Of a stretch of DNA of 64,000 bases, positions 25,501-33,181 are shown piece after piece (within the stretch, counting starts at the first letter, position 1; every line of letters begins with the position of its first letter). The translations under genes and the position numbers were made by a program. Location: contig JAGAKD010000131.1 in the NCBI GenBank assembly GCA_017625815.1, forward strand, positions 1 to 64,000, read 5' to 3'. The notes below the pieces were generated by a model. The model saw only the letters and a program-made list of their open reading frames with translations. It was not told the DNA's origin and made no database searches. The stretch is from Lachnospiraceae bacterium (lineage in GTDB: Bacteria > Bacillota > Clostridia > Lachnospirales > Lachnospiraceae).

Positions 25501-25767
25501 TCAAAGTTCCTCTCTTATTTCTTTAATAATTCTTTTGAGTTCTTCTGGATCATCCATTATATTTGATTCATAAATTCTACCAGACTCAAATTTTTCAATA
25601 TTATCTTCAACTGGGCCACAAAGCTCATAAAGCAATCTTAATAGATATTCTTTATCACAGTGTCTTATAAGATTATCTATATAAACCTCAAACTGCTCAG
25701 CTTCGTCTAAGTTTCTTTTTAAGGTAAGAACTAACTCAGCAATTTCATGTTGTGGGCGATGTTTCAT
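25501..25767 (-). CDS. Hypothetical helical protein (88 aa)
   Basis: Almost entirely helical and acidic, with a CxxxY element in the middle. Preceded by GAAGGAGATT and overlapping the upstream gene by 23 bases. No motif recognised. Confidence 0.6.
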   Translation of the reverse strand: MKHRPQHEIAELVLTLKRNLDEAEQFEVYIDNLIRHCDKEYLLRLLYELCGPVEDNIEKFESGRIYESNIMDDPEELKRIIKEIREEL

Positions 25768-26050
25768 CTAGAATCTCCTTCTCAATATCTTGAAATACTT
25801 GTTTTAAACCGGTAAAATACGTAGCAGGAACTCCAGCAGAATCATAAACTCTTTGCTCAGCTCTTTTTAAACAAGCAAGAGCATATTCAGTATCAAATTT
25901 ATAACTTGGTGCTACTGTAGGTGCTGATAATAGAGCACACCTAACTTCACTCAATAAGAATTTTGAAGGTACGTCTTCTACTTTATTATAAAACTGTTGA
26001 ATAATATCAGCAGCATTTTCTTTTGAAATAAGTTCTTTATTTAGTTCCAT
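25745..26050 (-). CDS. Hypothetical helical protein (101 aa)
   Basis: Helical throughout, preceded by GGAGAAAAG. Overlaps the zinc-binding protein upstream by 14 bases. No family recognised. Confidence 0.6.
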   Translation of the reverse strand: MELNKELISKENAADIIQQFYNKVEDVPSKFLLSEVRCALLSAPTVAPSYKFDTEYALACLKRAEQRVYDSAGVPATYFTGLKQVFQDIEKEILDETSPTT

Positions 26051-26216
26051 CTATCTTTTCTCCCATCATCTTAATACATTCTGGACAGAGTACTATTGTG
26101 TAAGCACCGTTCTTTTTATTGTCAAAAATTATGCAAGGGTCTTTGTCTTTTTGAATTGCAGTATAACAGCAATTACAATTTCCGTCTCTTTTCAAAGTTC
26201 TATACTCAACACTCAT
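26037..26216 (-). CDS. Zinc-binding protein (59 aa)
   Basis: CNCCYTAI and CPECIKMM pairs lie about 25 residues apart, a treble-clef or zinc-ribbon arrangement. Start at 26216 has AAGGAGTATTAAA upstream; the longer frame runs back through the promoter and terminator and is not used. Confidence 0.65.
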   Translation of the reverse strand: MSVEYRTLKRDGNCNCCYTAIQKDKDPCIIFDNKKNGAYTIVLCPECIKMMGEKIDGTK

Positions 26217-26244
26217 TTTAATACTCCTTATTACTTTCTTATTT

Positions 26245-26255
26245 ATTATACGATA
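26245..26255 (-). promoter_or_regulatory. Promoter -10 region TATCGTATAAT
   Basis: Directly follows the terminator at 26266-26300 and lies about 30 bases before the start at 26216. It heads the gene run down to about 21113. Confidence 0.5.
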
Positions 26256-26265
26256 TTCTTTAATA

Positions 26266-26300
26266 AAAAAAGACGAGTCTTCTAAAAAACTCGTCTTTTT
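26266..26300 (-). terminator. Rho-independent terminator
   Basis: AAAAAGACGAGT pairs perfectly with ACTCGTCTTTTT around an 11-base loop, followed by a T run on the minus strand. Confidence 0.85.
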
Positions 26301-26313
26301 ATTCAATTATTTA

Positions 26314-26730
26314 TTAGTTATTTCCTGTAGGTACTTGAATTAAAGTATTTCCATCAGTCATAACTTCCGGAAGTTTACCGTCCCAAGTTGCAAGATATTC
26401 AATATATTTAAGATATTCTGCTATAAGACTTGCTTCGTCAGCTGTTATATTAGACTTAATCTTTTCAGAACCCTCAGCATCAATTTCAGTAAGTCCAAGC
26501 ACTGCAGTCTCACCCTCGTCTACTTGATGATAACTGAATGGAATAAAAATAAATAAGATGAGACATACAACTGCTACTATTATACTTATAATACCGATAA
26601 CTGTATGACCCTTTTCTCCAGTGTGATTACCATAATCACTTAGAGATGAATAAAGTTTGATGCCACCAAAAATAGCACCACCAATGGTTAGGCCCATAAA
26701 TAGAATGCCCAAAATTACTGCTATTGCCAT
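26314..26730 (-). CDS. Miniature SPFH/prohibitin-like membrane protein (138 aa), internally shortened
   Basis: Two membrane segments (residues 2-26 and 43-66) are followed by SYHQVDEGETAV, as at the start of SPFH/Band-7 proteins, and the C-terminus YLKYIEYLATWDGKLPEVMTDGNT matches the end of phage and bacterial prohibitin-like proteins. The roughly 150-residue SPFH domain and coiled coil expected between them are absent. I read it as an in-frame internal deletion derivative; a convergent small protein is the alternative. Confidence 0.6.
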   Translation of the reverse strand: MAIAVILGILFMGLTIGGAIFGGIKLYSSLSDYGNHTGEKGHTVIGIISIIVAVVCLILFIFIPFSYHQVDEGETAVLGLTEIDAEGSEKIKSNITADEASLIAEYLKYIEYLATWDGKLPEVMTDGNTLIQVPTGNN

Positions 26731-26796
26731 TTGAAAATTCCTTTCATATTAAAAATATTTATTTGTAAACCTTACTAATTTCCCTTCAGTAAGAAT

Positions 26797-27015
26797 TTAG
26801 CCACATGAATGTTGCTCTTGTATAAGCTCTCTAATAAATTCCTGGTTCTCAGTAAGCCTTTCCTCACTGGGTTTAAAATTCTCACAAGCTGGTGTATCTT
26901 CATAACACAAGAAACCGCACCAGTTATCTTTAGCACTTTCAGGCGGATTCTTACAACAAAGATTCCAGTCACCCGCTCCTATAAAATTTTTACATTGTCT
27001 GCAAGTCTTGTCCAT
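26797..27015 (-). CDS. Small cysteine-rich protein (72 aa)
   Basis: CRQCKNFIGAGDWNLCC, then CGFLC and ACENF: the same C-x2-C-x-NF...ACENF pattern as short zinc-binding proteins found in Firmicutes phages and mobile elements. First gene of its unit, downstream of a promoter at 27046-27056. Confidence 0.65.
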   Translation of the reverse strand: MDKTCRQCKNFIGAGDWNLCCKNPPESAKDNWCGFLCYEDTPACENFKPSEERLTENQEFIRELIQEQHSCG

Positions 27016-27045
27016 AATAAACTCCCTTCATCGGTTGTATATTAT

Positions 27046-27056
27046 ATTATACAATA
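27046..27056 (-). promoter_or_regulatory. Promoter -10 region TATTGTATAATATAA
   Basis: Lies between the stop at 27061 and the start at 27015; no CCGCC box upstream. Confidence 0.5.
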
Positions 27057-27060
27057 AAAA

Positions 27061-27423
27061 TTATGAATTTAATTTAAGTCTTCTGTATAATTCTGTACCT
27101 GACTGTTTATCAAATATATGTGTTACAACACCATAAATTTCAGCAGCTTCAAAGCTAAAATCTAACTGACAATTTCCGTAACAAGATTCTACAGCAATAG
27201 TTTCTTTTGTCATCTTTTTAACTTGACTTATGTAAGGCAATGTTCCCGGCATTCGTGCACATTGCACTAAATCACCTTCCCGTGGAACAATAGCTCTGTT
27301 AATAACTACCCAGCCACCGTGGGGGAGTTCAACTTTAAGTGCTTTTAAACAGTTCCCATAAACAGAATCTAACTTAGTTGACTTATTATCTAGCTCATTT
27401 GGTTTGAATATCTTTGTTGTCAT
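27061..27423 (-). CDS. Hypothetical protein (120 aa), weak S24/LexA-fold resemblance
   Basis: Residues 45-115 (VPREGDLVQC ... EIYGVVTHIFDK) resemble the beta-rich C-terminal domain of LexA/phage-repressor S24 peptidases, but no Ser/Lys catalytic pair is evident and there is no DNA-binding domain. Treat as a weak hint. Overlaps the upstream cysteine-rich gene by 29 bases. Confidence 0.55.
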   Translation of the reverse strand: MTTKIFKPNELDNKSTKLDSVYGNCLKALKVELPHGGWVVINRAIVPREGDLVQCARMPGTLPYISQVKKMTKETIAVESCYGNCQLDFSFEAAEIYGVVTHIFDKQSGTELYRRLKLNS

Positions 27424-27577
27424 TCTTTATAACCTCACGAAGAGCAAAACAACTACACTCAGCTGGGTCACAGTGAAAAGGAGTAATATGATCACTTAAA
27501 CCCCAAAGATGATCACACTTATCATAGTATTTACATTGCTTTGACTCATAAAAATTCTTATTGTGCTTATCTTCCAT
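27395..27577 (-). CDS. Small cysteine-rich protein (60 aa)
   Basis: CKYYDKCDHLWG, then HCDPAECSCF: four to five cysteines plus histidines spaced for zinc. Preceded by TAGGAGATAAAT. Same general class as the other cysteine-rich mini-proteins. Confidence 0.55.
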   Translation of the reverse strand: MEDKHNKNFYESKQCKYYDKCDHLWGLSDHITPFHCDPAECSCFALREVIKNDNKDIQTK

Positions 27578-27640
27578 ATTTATCTCCTAATATCGTTTAA
27601 TGTATCTATTTTGTATTAATTATTCGTCTACTCCTATTTT

Positions 27641-27651
27641 ATTATACAGTA
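27641..27651 (-). promoter_or_regulatory. Promoter -10 region TACTGTATAAT
   Basis: Follows the terminator at 27664-27699 and precedes the start at 27577 by about 64 bases. Confidence 0.5.
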
Positions 27652-27663
27652 TAAATATAAGAA

Positions 27664-27699
27664 AAAAGAGCTTTTGGAAAAAATTTCCTAAGCTCTTTT
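27664..27699 (-). terminator. Rho-independent terminator
   Basis: AAAAGAGCTT pairs with AAGCTCTTTT, the inner GGAAA/TTTCC extends the stem, and a TTTTTTC tract follows. Confidence 0.8.
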
Positions 27700-27704
27700 A
27701 ATTT

Positions 27705-27983
27705 TTATCTGCTCATGTATTCGTTATCATTCAAATCTTCATAATTTCTCTTATAAATATTATTTGAATACTCTTTTTGTTTAATCTTAACCTTTTCTAG
27801 TTGGTCAGGCACTTCATAAAAAACTGTAATTACTAGTTTATTATGTATATTATTACCACCAGAAATAGATTGTTTTATATCTAAGATAGCATACTCAGTA
27901 TGTAATGCTAGCCACTCATTTACAACTTTTTCTAATTTACTTTCGAAGTCAACGAATTCGCTAAAAATTTTAATCTGTTTCAT
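27705..27983 (-). CDS. Hypothetical protein (92 aa)
   Basis: Mixed alpha/beta, with a helix (ESKLEKVVNEWLALH) then strands (YAILDIKQSI, KLVITVFYEV) and a basic tail. Last gene of the transcription unit before the terminator. Possible small DUF with a ferredoxin-like fold, on strand order only. Confidence 0.6.
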   Translation of the reverse strand: MKQIKIFSEFVDFESKLEKVVNEWLALHTEYAILDIKQSISGGNNIHNKLVITVFYEVPDQLEKVKIKQKEYSNNIYKRNYEDLNDNEYMSR

Positions 27984-27986
27984 ATT

Positions 27987-29012
27987 TTACTCCACGGTTA
28001 TCTTTAATTGTTCACGAATAAAGTCTTTATTTTCTTCAATATACTTTGGTGGATTATTTGGGTCGGTACTAAAACCAAATTTACGTTCATTGACATAATA
28101 AGATTCTTTACTGAGAGTATATTTATACCAGCACACATTCCATAAATATTTCTCAATATCAGCTGCTGTAATATCGTTCTCAATAGTCTGGCCTGAAAAC
28201 TTTCTGCTTGGACAAGTTTTACTTATTGTGCCATAATAACTATCATTTAGATATTCACTCGCTTTTGTCTTACTATCAACCAAAAACATTAAATGATGTT
28301 CAATGGGTTTTTTAAGAAGCTTAAAACCAGTAGTTCTTGTCCAACCATTATAATCTTTTATTGTAATTGGCTCATACCAGAGATAAACCTTGCCGAAATA
28401 AACAGAACTTTCTTTAAGTGTTTCATAACACTTCAGATATTCCCATTTAGTAGTCTTACCTTTGTTAATATTAGCTCGCTTATCCATATCAGCTTGCGCC
28501 TGCTTATATTCTTCAGAAGCTTTTGTTAAAACACCAACGCCACCTTTACATCTTGCAAACATAACTGGTTCTGAACATTTACCATTTACCCAAGTACAAG
28601 ACACAAGAGCTTTAAGTAGCAAGTCAGCATTTATACCAATTTCCCAGGTTTTACCTTCTTTTGTAATCTTACAATTCCAGAAAGAAAGCTTACCACCCTG
28701 TGATGAGCCTTCCGCTGAGTCTAAAAGTTCTATCTCAAAGTCTTCATTTGTAAACTCATTGACTACACCTTCATGAGTTGTAACAAGCTTACTTCTACCT
28801 AGCTCTTTATCATACTCATATTGTGCAAATTTTGCCCAATTCAGAGCAGATTCCAATTGAGATTTACTTTTTGGGTCTACTAAATAACCCTGACGACGAC
28901 CAGTATCTACTAGTTTACTTGTACCGTCTGGCTGGCGGACATATTCAAATATAATCTTTTCAACTATAATTACTTTATCATAAAGATTCCAACCTTGAAA
29001 CTTTTCTGCCAT
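27987..29012 (-). CDS. Hypothetical protein (341 aa)
   Basis: One of the longer unknown proteins here. The N-terminal third has strands (DKVIIVEKIIFEYV) and a GRRQGYLVDPKSKSQLESALNWA helix; the middle has WNCKITKEGKTWEIGIN; the C-terminal part is Trp/Tyr-rich. No catalytic signature was found. It sits 2 bases from the 67-aa-frame gene upstream and 3 bases from the next gene, so it belongs to the 32-27.7 kb operon. Confidence 0.65.
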   Translation of the reverse strand: MAEKFQGWNLYDKVIIVEKIIFEYVRQPDGTSKLVDTGRRQGYLVDPKSKSQLESALNWAKFAQYEYDKELGRSKLVTTHEGVVNEFTNEDFEIELLDSAEGSSQGGKLSFWNCKITKEGKTWEIGINADLLLKALVSCTWVNGKCSEPVMFARCKGGVGVLTKASEEYKQAQADMDKRANINKGKTTKWEYLKCYETLKESSVYFGKVYLWYEPITIKDYNGWTRTTGFKLLKKPIEHHLMFLVDSKTKASEYLNDSYYGTISKTCPSRKFSGQTIENDITAADIEKYLWNVCWYKYTLSKESYYVNERKFGFSTDPNNPPKYIEENKDFIREQLKITVE

Positions 29013-29013
29013 A

Positions 29014-29193
29014 TCAAATCTCCTTATTTTTATAATAAGTATCGTAATAAGCTATTGCCTGCTCACAAGCTTCTTCAATAGTTCTACATACACCGTGGCC
29101 AGCATTTACCCATTTATCAAAATGAAGTTTAAGAATTGCCCAATAATACCAACCAGCTTTTTCATCTGGTATAATTTCTATCTTATAATCCAT
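29014..29193 (-). CDS. Hypothetical protein (59 aa)
   Basis: Start taken at 29193 after GAGGAGTATT; an upstream reading lies inside the nucleotidyltransferase gene. The pattern Y-K-I-E-I-I-P-D-E-...-W-x-A, then a helix (TIEEACEQAI), resembles small HicB-like antitoxin domains, but it is too short for a firm call. Confidence 0.55.
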   Translation of the reverse strand: MDYKIEIIPDEKAGWYYWAILKLHFDKWVNAGHGVCRTIEEACEQAIAYYDTYYKNKEI

Positions 29194-30001
29194 AATACTC
29201 CTCTGAAAGTATCTCAAGTTTAACGTGTTTCTTTATACATTGATATAAAGTATAATCAAGAAGTGCTTCGACATCTTTATTAACTTCAAGCGGGTGAGTT
29301 GCAATATACTCATCTTTAAGTTTCTTTGCTTCATTACAAAGTTCAGGGGCAACTTCTCTTGCTTTTGCTAAAGAAAGAAGCGCGTCAGCTTTAACTTTTA
29401 TTAGATATTTAGGGTCATTGGGAAACATACAAACTCCAAAATCAATACCCTTTATATACTTAATTAAAAACTCATGCATTCTAATAATATGATGAAGCTG
29501 CTTGGGGTCATAACCATACTTATCTATTTTATCTTTAATGGTTGGATAAGGATGTTCCATAGCTTTATACTTTTCCATCATCATTCCATACATACAATTA
29601 ACTGCAACATGAGTATTATAATGAGCAATTTCTTCTCTATGGTCTAGAAGTTCTTTAAACAAACCGTAGTATCGCTCAGTAATAACGTAATATTCTGTAA
29701 ATAATATTTCCAAAAAGTTAACATTCTGCTTCTTAAATGTTTCGAACATAATTCTAATATCTTTAACATCAATATGTTCATTTGTATCAAGAACTATAGT
29801 AGTGCTAACCGGCTTAGTATTAAGAATAATATCTTCAAGATAAGGAATTACAATAGCTTTTGTATCTATATCACTGCCTTCATAGTCAAGACCATAGTTT
29901 TGAGAGCCTTGAAGAAATACTCCCAAAACCTCATAGCCTAAAGACTCAAGATAACTTCTATCTTTATGAAGTCTTTCAAAAATCTTTGCTTTATCTGCCA
30001 A
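29183..30001 (-). CDS. Predicted nucleotidyltransferase, DNA polymerase beta superfamily (272 aa)
   Basis: [24 protein letters not shown] has the GS-x-n-G and D-x-D of minimal nucleotidyltransferases (COG3541-like), with a third acidic residue in HIDVKD. The family transfers nucleotides to proteins or RNA; the substrate is unknown. The start is TTG at 30001, overlapping the bS21 gene by 11 bases, with GAGGGCGAG upstream; no in-frame ATG precedes the motif. Co-transcribed with bS21 and the MT-A70 enzyme. Confidence 0.8.
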   Translation of the reverse strand: MADKAKIFERLHKDRSYLESLGYEVLGVFLQGSQNYGLDYEGSDIDTKAIVIPYLEDIILNTKPVSTTIVLDTNEHIDVKDIRIMFETFKKQNVNFLEILFTEYYVITERYYGLFKELLDHREEIAHYNTHVAVNCMYGMMMEKYKAMEHPYPTIKDKIDKYGYDPKQLHHIIRMHEFLIKYIKGIDFGVCMFPNDPKYLIKVKADALLSLAKAREVAPELCNEAKKLKDEYIATHPLEVNKDVEALLDYTLYQCIKKHVKLEILSEEYYGL

Positions 30002-30170
30002 ATTTTCTCGCCCTCTTTCTTGCTGCTTCTGATTTAAGCTTTCTTCTTACACTTGGTTTTATATAATATTCGTGTTTTCTGTAATCTTCAAGTATATTAT
30101 TTTTAATAACATACTTTTTAAACCTTTTAAGTAAACTTTCAAAAGTTTCATTAGGTCTAAGTTTAACCAT
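29991..30170 (-). CDS. rpsU: Ribosomal protein bS21 homologue (59 aa)
   Basis: [18 protein letters not shown], then a central helix, a KPS-x-RRK-x-K turn and the basic AARKRARKF tail are the complete bS21 signature, at the normal length of about 58 residues. bS21 sits next to the mRNA 3'-end of 16S rRNA and affects initiation; phage copies are known from large phages and may retune the ribosome. The start at 30170 lies 8 bases inside the MT-A70 gene and is preceded by GGAGGTGAT, a perfect anti-16S match. Confidence 0.9.
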   Translation of the reverse strand: MVKLRPNETFESLLKRFKKYVIKNNILEDYRKHEYYIKPSVRRKLKSEAARKRARKFGR

Positions 30171-30762
30171 TAATATCACCTCCCTCATCATCAGGAGCTT
30201 GATTACCAAAGCAATCCCAACCTTCTTTTGAAGTTCTTGCAAACAACTCAATCTTATTTGAAATAGGATACATCTTTTCTATTCTGTTTCTTACTTCTTC
30301 TGGCTTTGCGGAATGACGAGTTATTTTTTCCTCTACGAAGTCATCGCATTCAATTGTTTCTATAAATTGCTTTTGACCTGGATTTCTTACTCTATCTGCT
30401 GGTATCTTACCTCGCTTAAAAAGTAAACAAAGCTCACAACCTGACATTGTATAATTACCAACATTAGCTCTACGCTTATGCCACACAAAAGCAACTGTTA
30501 TGTATTTAAAACCCCAAGACTCTGCTACTTCAATACATCTCGGAAGCTCTGAACTTACTACCCACATAAAAAGTAAACAGTTATCTACATCTGTAATATT
30601 TCTTACGTACTCACCAAATTCTTTAAGTTCATCAAACGTCATTGTGTCGTAGTATTCAGAAGCAGGATACCACTTGGTTCCGCCTGAACCACCATACTTC
30701 CAAGGTGGGTCTGCATAAATAACTTGATATTTATTATTTGTATTTGTTATATCTACTCTCAT
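30163..30762 (-). CDS. MT-A70-type adenine N6-methyltransferase (199 aa)
   Basis: [12 protein letters not shown] carries the DPPW catalytic motif, with [30 protein letters not shown] and a late [14 protein letters not shown]...IELFAR segment typical of MT-A70/YhdJ-like phage enzymes. Likely methylates phage DNA on adenine to evade restriction. Overlaps the upstream gene by 4 bases and the bS21 gene by 8. Confidence 0.85.
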   Translation of the reverse strand: MRVDITNTNNKYQVIYADPPWKYGGSGGTKWYPASEYYDTMTFDELKEFGEYVRNITDVDNCLLFMWVVSSELPRCIEVAESWGFKYITVAFVWHKRRANVGNYTMSGCELCLLFKRGKIPADRVRNPGQKQFIETIECDDFVEEKITRHSAKPEEVRNRIEKMYPISNKIELFARTSKEGWDCFGNQAPDDEGGDING

Positions 30763-31073
30763 TTAAGTACTTCCGCCTCACAAGAATCTTCATTAAGTGC
30801 AAATACACAAAAGCAGTCTAAACATTTAAAGTAAAGAGGAAATGTAGGCACCTGATATGTTTCATCTGCTGTAATAATAACTGCAATATTAACACCATAA
30901 TGGTATTCAGTTAAAGCCTCTGTGTCATAATCAAGTTCGAGTAAGCACTCTTTAAATGTTTCAGCAATAGCTTCAGCAAAACTATCCACTGCAGTCTCAA
31001 AAATCTTTTCATCACAAATATTTGTAACAGTATATCGAGCTTTTAAAGCATATTTAACTGTCTCATTGCCCAT
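30759..31073 (-). CDS. Hypothetical protein (104 aa)
   Basis: Helical middle (SFAEAIAETFKECLLELDYD) between strands, with a Cys/Phe-rich C-terminus (LYFKCLDCFCVF). One-base and four-base overlaps with neighbours. Function unknown. Confidence 0.6.
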   Translation of the reverse strand: MGNETVKYALKARYTVTNICDEKIFETAVDSFAEAIAETFKECLLELDYDTEALTEYHYGVNIAVIITADETYQVPTFPLYFKCLDCFCVFALNEDSCEAEVLK

Positions 31074-31498
31074 TATTTTATCTCCTTATCTTTTAAATAG
31101 TATTTAAATACTTTTTCTATAAAAAGTGAGGTATCAATGTTAGCCTTACAATCAAAACTATATAAAAATCCTGACATACCTTTAACTACAATAGTAAGAA
31201 ACTCATTATTAATCAATATCCACCAGGCGGCAATCTGTTCCCAAGCAATATCATTTATAACTATATTATTTTCAAACTGCTTATAAAGAAGTCGCTCAGT
31301 ATCCCACTCTAAATAACAGTCGCGAGCCAGTAAATTTGCAAACGCACCTTTACTATAATTATAATCGGAAGGTATATTATCTAGTGATTTTGTTATTTCA
31401 TCTGTATAATGTTCTTTTACTGGTGAACAATTTTTACAGATATCTATGTGTGGTGCATTTACTGTATTACATCTAGGACATATCCAACCATAGTTCAT
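31073..31498 (-). CDS. Hypothetical protein with N-terminal zinc ribbon (141 aa)
   Basis: CPRCNTVNAPHIDICKNC at the very start is a compact RanBP2-like or rubredoxin-like zinc knuckle. The remaining 115 residues are Trp/Tyr-rich alpha/beta with no recognised fold. It is separated by 2 bases from the next upstream gene. Confidence 0.6.
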   Translation of the reverse strand: MNYGWICPRCNTVNAPHIDICKNCSPVKEHYTDEITKSLDNIPSDYNYSKGAFANLLARDCYLEWDTERLLYKQFENNIVINDIAWEQIAAWWILINNEFLTIVVKGMSGFLYSFDCKANIDTSLFIEKVFKYYLKDKEIK

Positions 31499-31500
31499 TA

Positions 31501-31800
31501 TTATATCACCTCAATCCAAAATGTTTTTAAGTCTTCTTCATTTTCAAATAGAATCCACAGACCATCATTAAATACTGCTACTATTTGTTGATCATTGTAG
31601 TCAAAGTGGTCTGGGTCATCAAAATAATCATCTGCCTTATAACAATTTAAAATGCAACCCGTTCTTTTTAACAATACTCCATCATCGTCTATATCAGACT
31701 TATAGGGCCTATCCGGCGACCACTCACAGGCATTACGGTAAAAGTATAAGGTAGTTGTTGTTCGAGCTTTAAATAGCTTCTTATAGCTTCCTGTATCCAT
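31501..31800 (-). CDS. Hypothetical protein (99 aa)
   Basis: Acidic, with many Asp/Tyr (DDYFDDPDHFDYNDQQ) and beta strands at both ends. No motif recognised. Confidence 0.55.
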   Translation of the reverse strand: MDTGSYKKLFKARTTTTLYFYRNACEWSPDRPYKSDIDDDGVLLKRTGCILNCYKADDYFDDPDHFDYNDQQIVAVFNDGLWILFENEEDLKTFWIEVI

Positions 31801-31806
31801 ATATTA

Positions 31807-32076
31807 TCACATCCCTGCATCAAAATCTACTGGAATAGGTTCTGAAGTATTTTCTCCATAAATACCTATTTCGGTGATAGCTATTTTAATAATAACTGGG
31901 TCAGCTTCTAAATCATCATGTACTCGACGAGTTCTTTTAATGTGTTCTAAAGAATCTTTAGCCTGACCAAGAACTCTATAAATAGAAGCTTGATTTAAAA
32001 ATTTACCCCAACGATTAACGCCCTTGCCTCTAAAATAATTTCCGGTAGTTTTATCTTTAATAACAAAATATTCCAT
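31807..32076 (-). CDS. Hypothetical protein (89 aa)
   Basis: Begins FVIKDKTTGNYFRGKGVNRWGK; the pattern 'IKD-x-x-T-G-x-YFRG...W-x-K' occurs, to my recollection, in small phage proteins of unknown function. Preceded by GAGGAGAAATAATT inside the end of the 55-aa gene. Confidence 0.6.
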   Translation of the reverse strand: MEYFVIKDKTTGNYFRGKGVNRWGKFLNQASIYRVLGQAKDSLEHIKRTRRVHDDLEADPVIIKIAITEIGIYGENTSEPIPVDFDAGM

Positions 32077-32078
32077 AA

Positions 32079-32246
32079 TTATTTCTCCTCATAGATAATC
32101 AAAGCATATTTACCACTGCCTGATTTAGCTTCGAATTTAATATCAATAAGGTTATCTTTTGTAATATTACGGGCTTCTAGCTCCTTATTAATATTATTAG
32201 ATAGTTCATCTACAAAATTATTATACAAGCCAATTGTTTTAATCAT
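32079..32246 (-). CDS. Small hypothetical protein (55 aa)
   Basis: An ATG start with GAAAGGAA upstream opens a 55-codon frame beginning MIKTIGLYNNF and ending IIYEEK. It ends two bases before the ATG of the next gene and carries that gene's ribosome binding site, which supports real translation. First gene of the operon after the promoter at 32277-32287. Confidence 0.6.
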   Translation of the reverse strand: MIKTIGLYNNFVDELSNNINKELEARNITKDNLIDIKFEAKSGSGKYALIIYEEK

Positions 32247-32276
32247 AATAAATTCCTTTCAATAGTCTTTTATTAT

Positions 32277-32287
32277 ATTATACAATA
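32277..32287 (-). promoter_or_regulatory. Promoter -10 region TATTGTATAATATAA
   Basis: Placed between the terminator at 32297-32324 and the 55-aa gene; heads the operon 32246 to 27705. Confidence 0.5.
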
Positions 32288-32296
32288 TACAAAAAG

Positions 32297-32324
32297 AAAA
32301 TCTCACCATTTCTGATGAGATTTT
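32297..32324 (-). terminator. Rho-independent terminator
   Basis: AAATCTCA pairs with TGAGATTT around an 11-base loop, followed by a T-rich tract, 15 bases after the stop at 32339. Confidence 0.75.
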
Positions 32325-32338
32325 TGTTTAATATTTAA

Positions 32339-33097
32339 TTATTCAGCTTGATTTAATTTATCAAAGTCAGCTCTAAGCACAGCCATAAATCTCTTATCAT
32401 GCATAATAGCATTATAGATTTCAACTGAAGTTTTAATACCACAATTTAGTTGGAAAGCATCACAAAGTTCATATACCCAGTCAACAAATTCTAGTCTATT
32501 GCCATCTCTATCATAAACAGTATCTTTTACAAAAGCCACCGCTGATTTATCATCGTCATAAAGACTCTTACAAATATTAACTATACCCTCATCGTTAAGC
32601 TCGGGTGGTACTAATTCATCTTCCTCATCCCAGTCGTTTGTAGCTTCAAAGTCTTCTTTTGTTGGCTCTGGAAAGTCTTCAGTAAAATCTTCTATGGTAG
32701 CAGGACTAGTACTGGTTACCTCTTCTTGTATTTCAACGGTACCAGCAAGTTGGCCTTCTAAATCTTCAATATCCTTTACTATACAAATAGCATCTTCTAA
32801 AGTATCACAAATAGTTTCTTGTGCAATCCAGTTATCCTCGTCTGAAAACCATTGAATAGCTACTGTAAAATTATCTGATTCATTACCGGTATCAATATTA
32901 AAAAAGTTACCATACTTAAAACCATAATCTACTAAGCCTTCCTTATGTAGTGGAAGTAGCTCGTCATACATAGCTTTAAGATCTGGGTCAGCTTCGATTT
33001 TAGCCAATGCCTCATCTTGTGTATAGTGTGTCACCTTAGGTAAAGACTCACTGTTTTCATAAGCCTCTTCCAGTTCTTTAAAAATATCAAATTCCAT
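32339..33097 (-). CDS. Acidic hypothetical protein (252 aa), late-type expression
   Basis: Very acidic, with a low-complexity centre (residues about 118-170, rich in E, D, P and T). It is flanked by an N-terminal alpha/beta domain and a C-terminal helical domain (residues 175-250). It forms a single-gene unit between a late-type GCTAAATTATATG motif and a terminator. That promoter class and composition are shared with the acidic proteins at 12134 and 38522, suggesting a common late or virion-associated role. Confidence 0.6.
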   Translation of the reverse strand: MEFDIFKELEEAYENSESLPKVTHYTQDEALAKIEADPDLKAMYDELLPLHKEGLVDYGFKYGNFFNIDTGNESDNFTVAIQWFSDEDNWIAQETICDTLEDAICIVKDIEDLEGQLAGTVEIQEEVTSTSPATIEDFTEDFPEPTKEDFEATNDWDEEDELVPPELNDEGIVNICKSLYDDDKSAVAFVKDTVYDRDGNRLEFVDWVYELCDAFQLNCGIKTSVEIYNAIMHDKRFMAVLRADFDKLNQAE

Positions 33098-33131
33098 AAT
33101 AAGTCTCCTTAAATTATAAACAATTTTTTAT

Positions 33132-33144
33132 CATATAATTTAGC
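33132..33144 (-). promoter_or_regulatory. Late-type promoter motif GCTAAATTATATG
   Basis: Sits 35 bases upstream of the start at 33097 and directly after the T tract of the preceding terminator. Confidence 0.6.
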
Positions 33145-33152
33145 AATAAAAA

Positions 33153-33181
33153 TAGAGGAAGCTATTACAAACTTTCCTCTA
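33153..33181 (-). terminator. Rho-independent terminator
   Basis: TAGAGGAA pairs with TTCCTCTA around a 13-base loop, then a T-rich tract. The stem includes the last codons of the methyltransferase frame. Confidence 0.75.

Noticed and set aside
26775..26972. Minus-strand ORF of 65 aa overlapping the cysteine-rich gene at 26797
   Set aside because: It lies in another frame of a gene with a clear ribosome binding site and a conserved cysteine pattern.
30171..30251. Longer N-terminus for bS21
   Set aside because: The extra residues are the MT-A70 gene in another frame; homology and the GGAGGTGAT site fix the start at 30170.
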